A stretch of DNA of 64,000 nt from positions 1,488,001 to 1,552,000 of the forward strand of contig OZ255847.1 of NCBI GenBank assembly GCA_965277855.1, read 5' to 3'. Under the pieces are notes generated by a model that did not search any database, was not told where the DNA came from, and saw only the letters and a program-made list of their open reading frames with translations. Of this stretch, positions 61,488 through 64,000 are shown piece by piece (position 1 is the stretch's first letter; each line of letters opens with the position of its first letter). A program made the translations under genes and the position numbers. The DNA comes from Bog-105 sp965277855. GTDB lineage: Bacteria > Acidobacteriota > Terriglobia > Bryobacterales > Bryobacteraceae.

Positions 61488-64000
61488 TCAGGCAAGATCG
61501 AATTTCTGGTGATGGAGCGTGGGATCACCGGTCACCAGAACCGGCCGTCCTAAGATCTCCTCCACTTCCTCCAGGTATTGATTGCTGCTGGCTTTGAGCA
61601 CTTTTGCGACTTCAGGATGGACGCGTAAAACCACATCCTTGCCTTCGATCGCTTTGGCGAGCTTCTGCGATTCGACCAGAATCTCGCTGATGACGGTTTG
61701 CACACTCTTTACATAGCCGGCGCCCTCGCAGTACGGGCAGGGCGAACAGAGCGTGCGCTCCAGGCTTTGTTTAACCCGCTTGCGGGTGATCGCCACCAGG
61801 CCGAAGTCGTTGAACTGCAGAATTTTGTAAGGCGCCTTATCGGTGCGCATGGCTTCTTCCAGCGTCTGCATCACCTTCTGACGGTTCTTCCGTTCGTCCA
61901 TGTCGATGAAGTCGACGACGATGATCCCGCCGAGGTCTCGCAAGCGGATCTGGCGGACGATTTCTTTCACAGCTTCGGTGTTCGTCTTGACGATCGTGTC
62001 TTCGAGGCGATTCGATTTCCCGACGTACTTGCCGGTGTTGATGTCGATAGCAACCAATGCCTCGGTCTGATTGATGACGATGTAGCCGCCGGACTTTAGC
62101 CAGACCTTCGGCCGGAGCGCTTTCTCGAGCTCCTGCGTGATGTTAAACGCATCGAATATCGGAGCCGAGCGGGTGTACATCTTGACGCGGCTGACAAGGC
62201 TCGGCTGGAAGCGCTGCATGAACGTCAGCACGTTCTCATACAGATCCTCGTTATCGACCCAGATGGCTTTGAAGTCTTCCGTCACCTGATCGCGGAGAAT
62301 GCGCTGCACTACATCAAGGTCATAGTGGAGCAGAGCGGGAGCCGGCTTCTTCTCGGCTTTCTGGCGAATGTCGAGCCAGAGGCTATAGAGGAAGTTCATG
62401 TCCGCCGCGATTTCCTCTTCTGGAATGCCTTCGCCGGCGGTACGGACAATGAAGCCTCCGGTCGTTCCGACTCGATGAGCCTGCAGGATACGTTTCAGCC
62501 GCTGGCGCTCCTCGTCGCTGGCCACTTTGCGCGAGACGCCCAGGTGATTCACGCTGGGCATGAACACAACGAAGCGGCCCGGGAGCGCGATATGCGAAGT
62601 GATCCGAGCGCCTTTTTGGCCGAGCGGTTCTTTGGCGATCTGAACGATGATTTCCTGGCCTGGTTTGAGCAGATCCGCAATCGAGGGATAAACGCGATCG
62701 GGACGTTCCGCAGGCACACGCTCTTCGCTGCGTTCGCGTCCGGCTTCAACGCGCGCTTCGGGGGCAACAGCGGCGCCGGCGGCGGTGATCAGTGCGGGCG
62801 CTTCGATTGGACGGACCTCGGTGCCGGATTCAATCCGCGGATGTCCGGAGCGATTGCCCCCACGGCGGCGCCGCATGCGGCGCGAGGCCCGATGCATAAC
62901 CTGGCCGCCTGGTTCGCGAACTGTGGCAGTCTGAACCGGGCCGCCCGCGATGTCTGCCGGTTCGGCATTTTCTTCTTCCGCGCTTTTGATTGCGGACTGG
63001 GTCTCTTCTGCTTGCTCCTGGTTGGCCTGGTCGTCGTCGGCTAGGTCGTAGTTGGCCGGGTCGTAATTGGCTTCGTCCTCCGGCAAACCTTCGCGGATGG
63101 CCAAAACTTCAAATTCGTCGAGAGGAGCAGGCGTGGGAAGCGGAAACGGGAAATCGCTTGGTTCGTGTTCGAGAGGAGGACCGGGATCCGAAAGCACTAC
63201 GGTAGCAATCGATTCGAAGTCGGGAGGTGCTGCTTCGGCCGGTGGGTCGGGAGCGGGCTGGTCGCCTTCCACGCCAGCGATTTTTTCTTCTTCGTCAGCG
63301 ATGGAGAGATCGTCGTCGTGATGTGCGAGGATCCGGTCTGTGAGGGCGATTTCTTCGGCTTCGTCCTCGATCTCGTCTGGCGGAATCTCCTCAAATCCTG
63401 GCTCATCGGAGGCCAGAAAAGGTTCTTCGGATAGATAAGGCGCGTGGTCTTCCGCGTCAGCAGCTGCCAACTCCGGCGTAGGTTCAGGTGGGCGGTTACG
63501 GTATTTGGCGAGCGATTCGCCCGGTAGGAGAAGAACGTCGGAAGAGGATGAGGAGACGTTTGTCCGGCTTGGCAGTACAGGTGGTTCGGGAGAAGTTTCT
63601 GTTGCGCCGCCGCCCGGTTGCGCGTATTTGTTATCGGGAAAGCCGCGCTGGCGAGGACGCCGCCGGCGCGACCGGCCGCCGCGCCGGTCATTTTGGAGCC
63701 CCCCGCTCTGAAAACCACCGCCTTGAGAACCACCGGCGCTGGGCCGCGGCTCGACCGCACCAGTTTCACCACGGTCGAATGGGGCGGTCATCGCTTCGTC
63801 CGTAACCGGTTCGCCGATCTGCTCCATCTCTAATGCTTCGCGGCGGATGTCGGTCACGCCAAACGCCGGCAATTCAGGTTCATTGCTGCTTTGCTGCAGG
63901 CTGCTTTGCTGCAGAATCGGGCGTTCGAAATCGCGACGTTCTGCATCGCGACGCACCAATTTCGGGGCCTCCGGTCCACGCTGGTCCGGTGTCCCGCCAC
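61488..64000 (-). CDS. RNase E/G family ribonuclease, 5' end outside the window
   Basis: The C-terminal 400 residues (61488 to about 62690) match RNase E/G: PSIADLLKPGQEIIVQIAKE, PLGQKGARITSHIALPGRFV, the catalytic Asp in ALVAIDINTGKYVG and GGIIVVDFIDMDERKNR, and the zinc-link CSPCPYCEGAGYVKSVQTV. Upstream, at least 437 residues (62690-64000) are acidic, Pro-rich and later Arg-rich (ASRRMRRRRGGNRSG), with no fold. In usual RNase G the PSIADLLKPGQ part follows directly after the first half of the S1 domain, so this long disordered stretch appears inserted within S1. The reading frame is open to the window end; the start is not visible. A terminator follows at 61433. Confidence 0.92.
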   Translation of the reverse strand, partial: GGTPDQRGPEAPKLVRRDAERRDFERPILQQSSLQQSSNEPELPAFGVTDIRREALEMEQIGEPVTDEAMTAPFDRGETGAVEPRPSAGGSQGGGFQSGGLQNDRRGGRSRRRRPRQRGFPDNKYAQPGGGATETSPEPPVLPSRTNVSSSSSDVLLLPGESLAKYRNRPPEPTPELAAADAEDHAPYLSEEPFLASDEPGFEEIPPDEIEDEAEEIALTDRILAHHDDDLSIADEEEKIAGVEGDQPAPDPPAEAAPPDFESIATVVLSDPGPPLEHEPSDFPFPLPTPAPLDEFEVLAIREGLPEDEANYDPANYDLADDDQANQEQAEETQSAIKSAEEENAEPADIAGGPVQTATVREPGGQVMHRASRRMRRRRGGNRSGHPRIESGTEVRPIEAPALITAAGAAVAPEARVEAGRERSEERVPAERPDRVYPSIADLLKPGQEIIVQIAKEPLGQKGARITSHIALPGRFVVFMPSVNHLGVSRKVASDEERQRLKRILQAHRVGTTGGFIVRTAGEGIPEEEIAADMNFLYSLWLDIRQKAEKKPAPALLHYDLDVVQRILRDQVTEDFKAIWVDNEDLYENVLTFMQRFQPSLVSRVKMYTRSAPIFDAFNITQELEKALRPKVWLKSGGYIVINQTEALVAIDINTGKYVGKSNRLEDTIVKTNTEAVKEIVRQIRLRDLGGIIVVDFIDMDERKNRQKVMQTLEEAMRTDKAPYKILQFNDFGLVAITRKRVKQSLERTLCSPCPYCEGAGYVKSVQTVISEILVESQKLAKAIEGKDVVLRVHPEVAKVLKASSNQYLEEVEEILGRPVLVTGDPTLHHQKFDLA

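Noticed and set aside
1..64000. CRISPR arrays, tRNA or rRNA genes, prophage modules, secondary-metabolite clusters
   Set aside because: No regularly spaced repeats, no cloverleaf or rRNA sequence that I could recognise, no phage structural genes, and no NRPS/PKS or RiPP genes were seen on reading.

Overview
The window looks like a piece of an acidobacterial chromosome, probably of the Solibacter/Bryobacter kind. The best taxonomic marker is a secreted VWFA-like protein of the acidobacterial TIGR03436 type (60417-61385). Supporting signs are the GC-rich, Acidobacteria-like proteins, the many glycoside hydrolases and two-component proteins, and the abundance of IS elements and decaying genes. 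This assignment is inferred from protein resemblance only; no rRNA or tRNA gene was found.

Layout. 1-1553: remains of an IS256 transposase abutting a truncated phosphodiesterase, then a small LprI-like protein. 1582-8583: a polyol/sugar ABC transporter operon (binding protein, two permeases, ATPase) ending in a mannitol-type dehydrogenase, divergent from a Tat-exported cellulase-like protein. 8914-10275: a complete IS701-type element with 17-bp inverted repeats and a CTTG target duplication. 11027-18378: nine tightly packed minus-strand genes (alpha/beta hydrolases, SDR, RclA-like flavoprotein, RclC-like DUF417 protein, TMEM175-type channel, class II aldolase, exported chorismate mutase, aquaporin). 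19031-21859: a divergent plus-strand run (broken DUF417 copy, Dps, SDR, MsrB, MsrA) followed by a second, nonsense-mutated aquaporin. Together these two runs look like an oxidant/hypochlorite defence region in which several gene families occur twice and one copy is broken.

23189-34826: a large di-heme peroxidase, an AraC regulator, a short tautomerase-like gene, RidA, an ECF sigma factor cut by an IS3 element with its zinc-finger anti-sigma gene still downstream, a LuxR-type response regulator, two DUF4331 proteins and a deleted epoxide-hydrolase-like gene. 34819-37866: a cytochrome P460-like lipoprotein gene split by an IS630 element, then about 1.2 kb of mostly unrecognised DNA with one oxidoreductase relic.

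37867-51027: carbohydrate and signalling genes (CE1-type esterase, GH27, hybrid histidine kinase, YD-repeat protein, a response regulator/thioredoxin-reductase-like fusion with a cNMP-sensor kinase, orphan VapB-type antitoxin, GH1, aldo/keto reductase). 51217-64000: housekeeping and specialised genes: a radical SAM DNA-repair-associated protein with a DUF4130-UdgX fusion, a GH32 relic, a TPR protein, QueG, an ABC ATPase, a large radical SAM protein resembling tetraether/membrane-spanning lipid synthases, the VWFA-like protein, and an RNase E/G with a very long disordered insertion that runs off the window end.

A dominant theme is gene decay: at least ten genes carry single frameshifts, in-frame stops, internal deletions or IS insertions. 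Some of the single-base lesions could be assembly errors. The most interesting intact items are the radical SAM lipid-synthase-like protein, the response regulator/thioredoxin-reductase fusion with its partner kinase, the oxidant-defence operon pair, and the DUF4130-UdgX/radical SAM pair.
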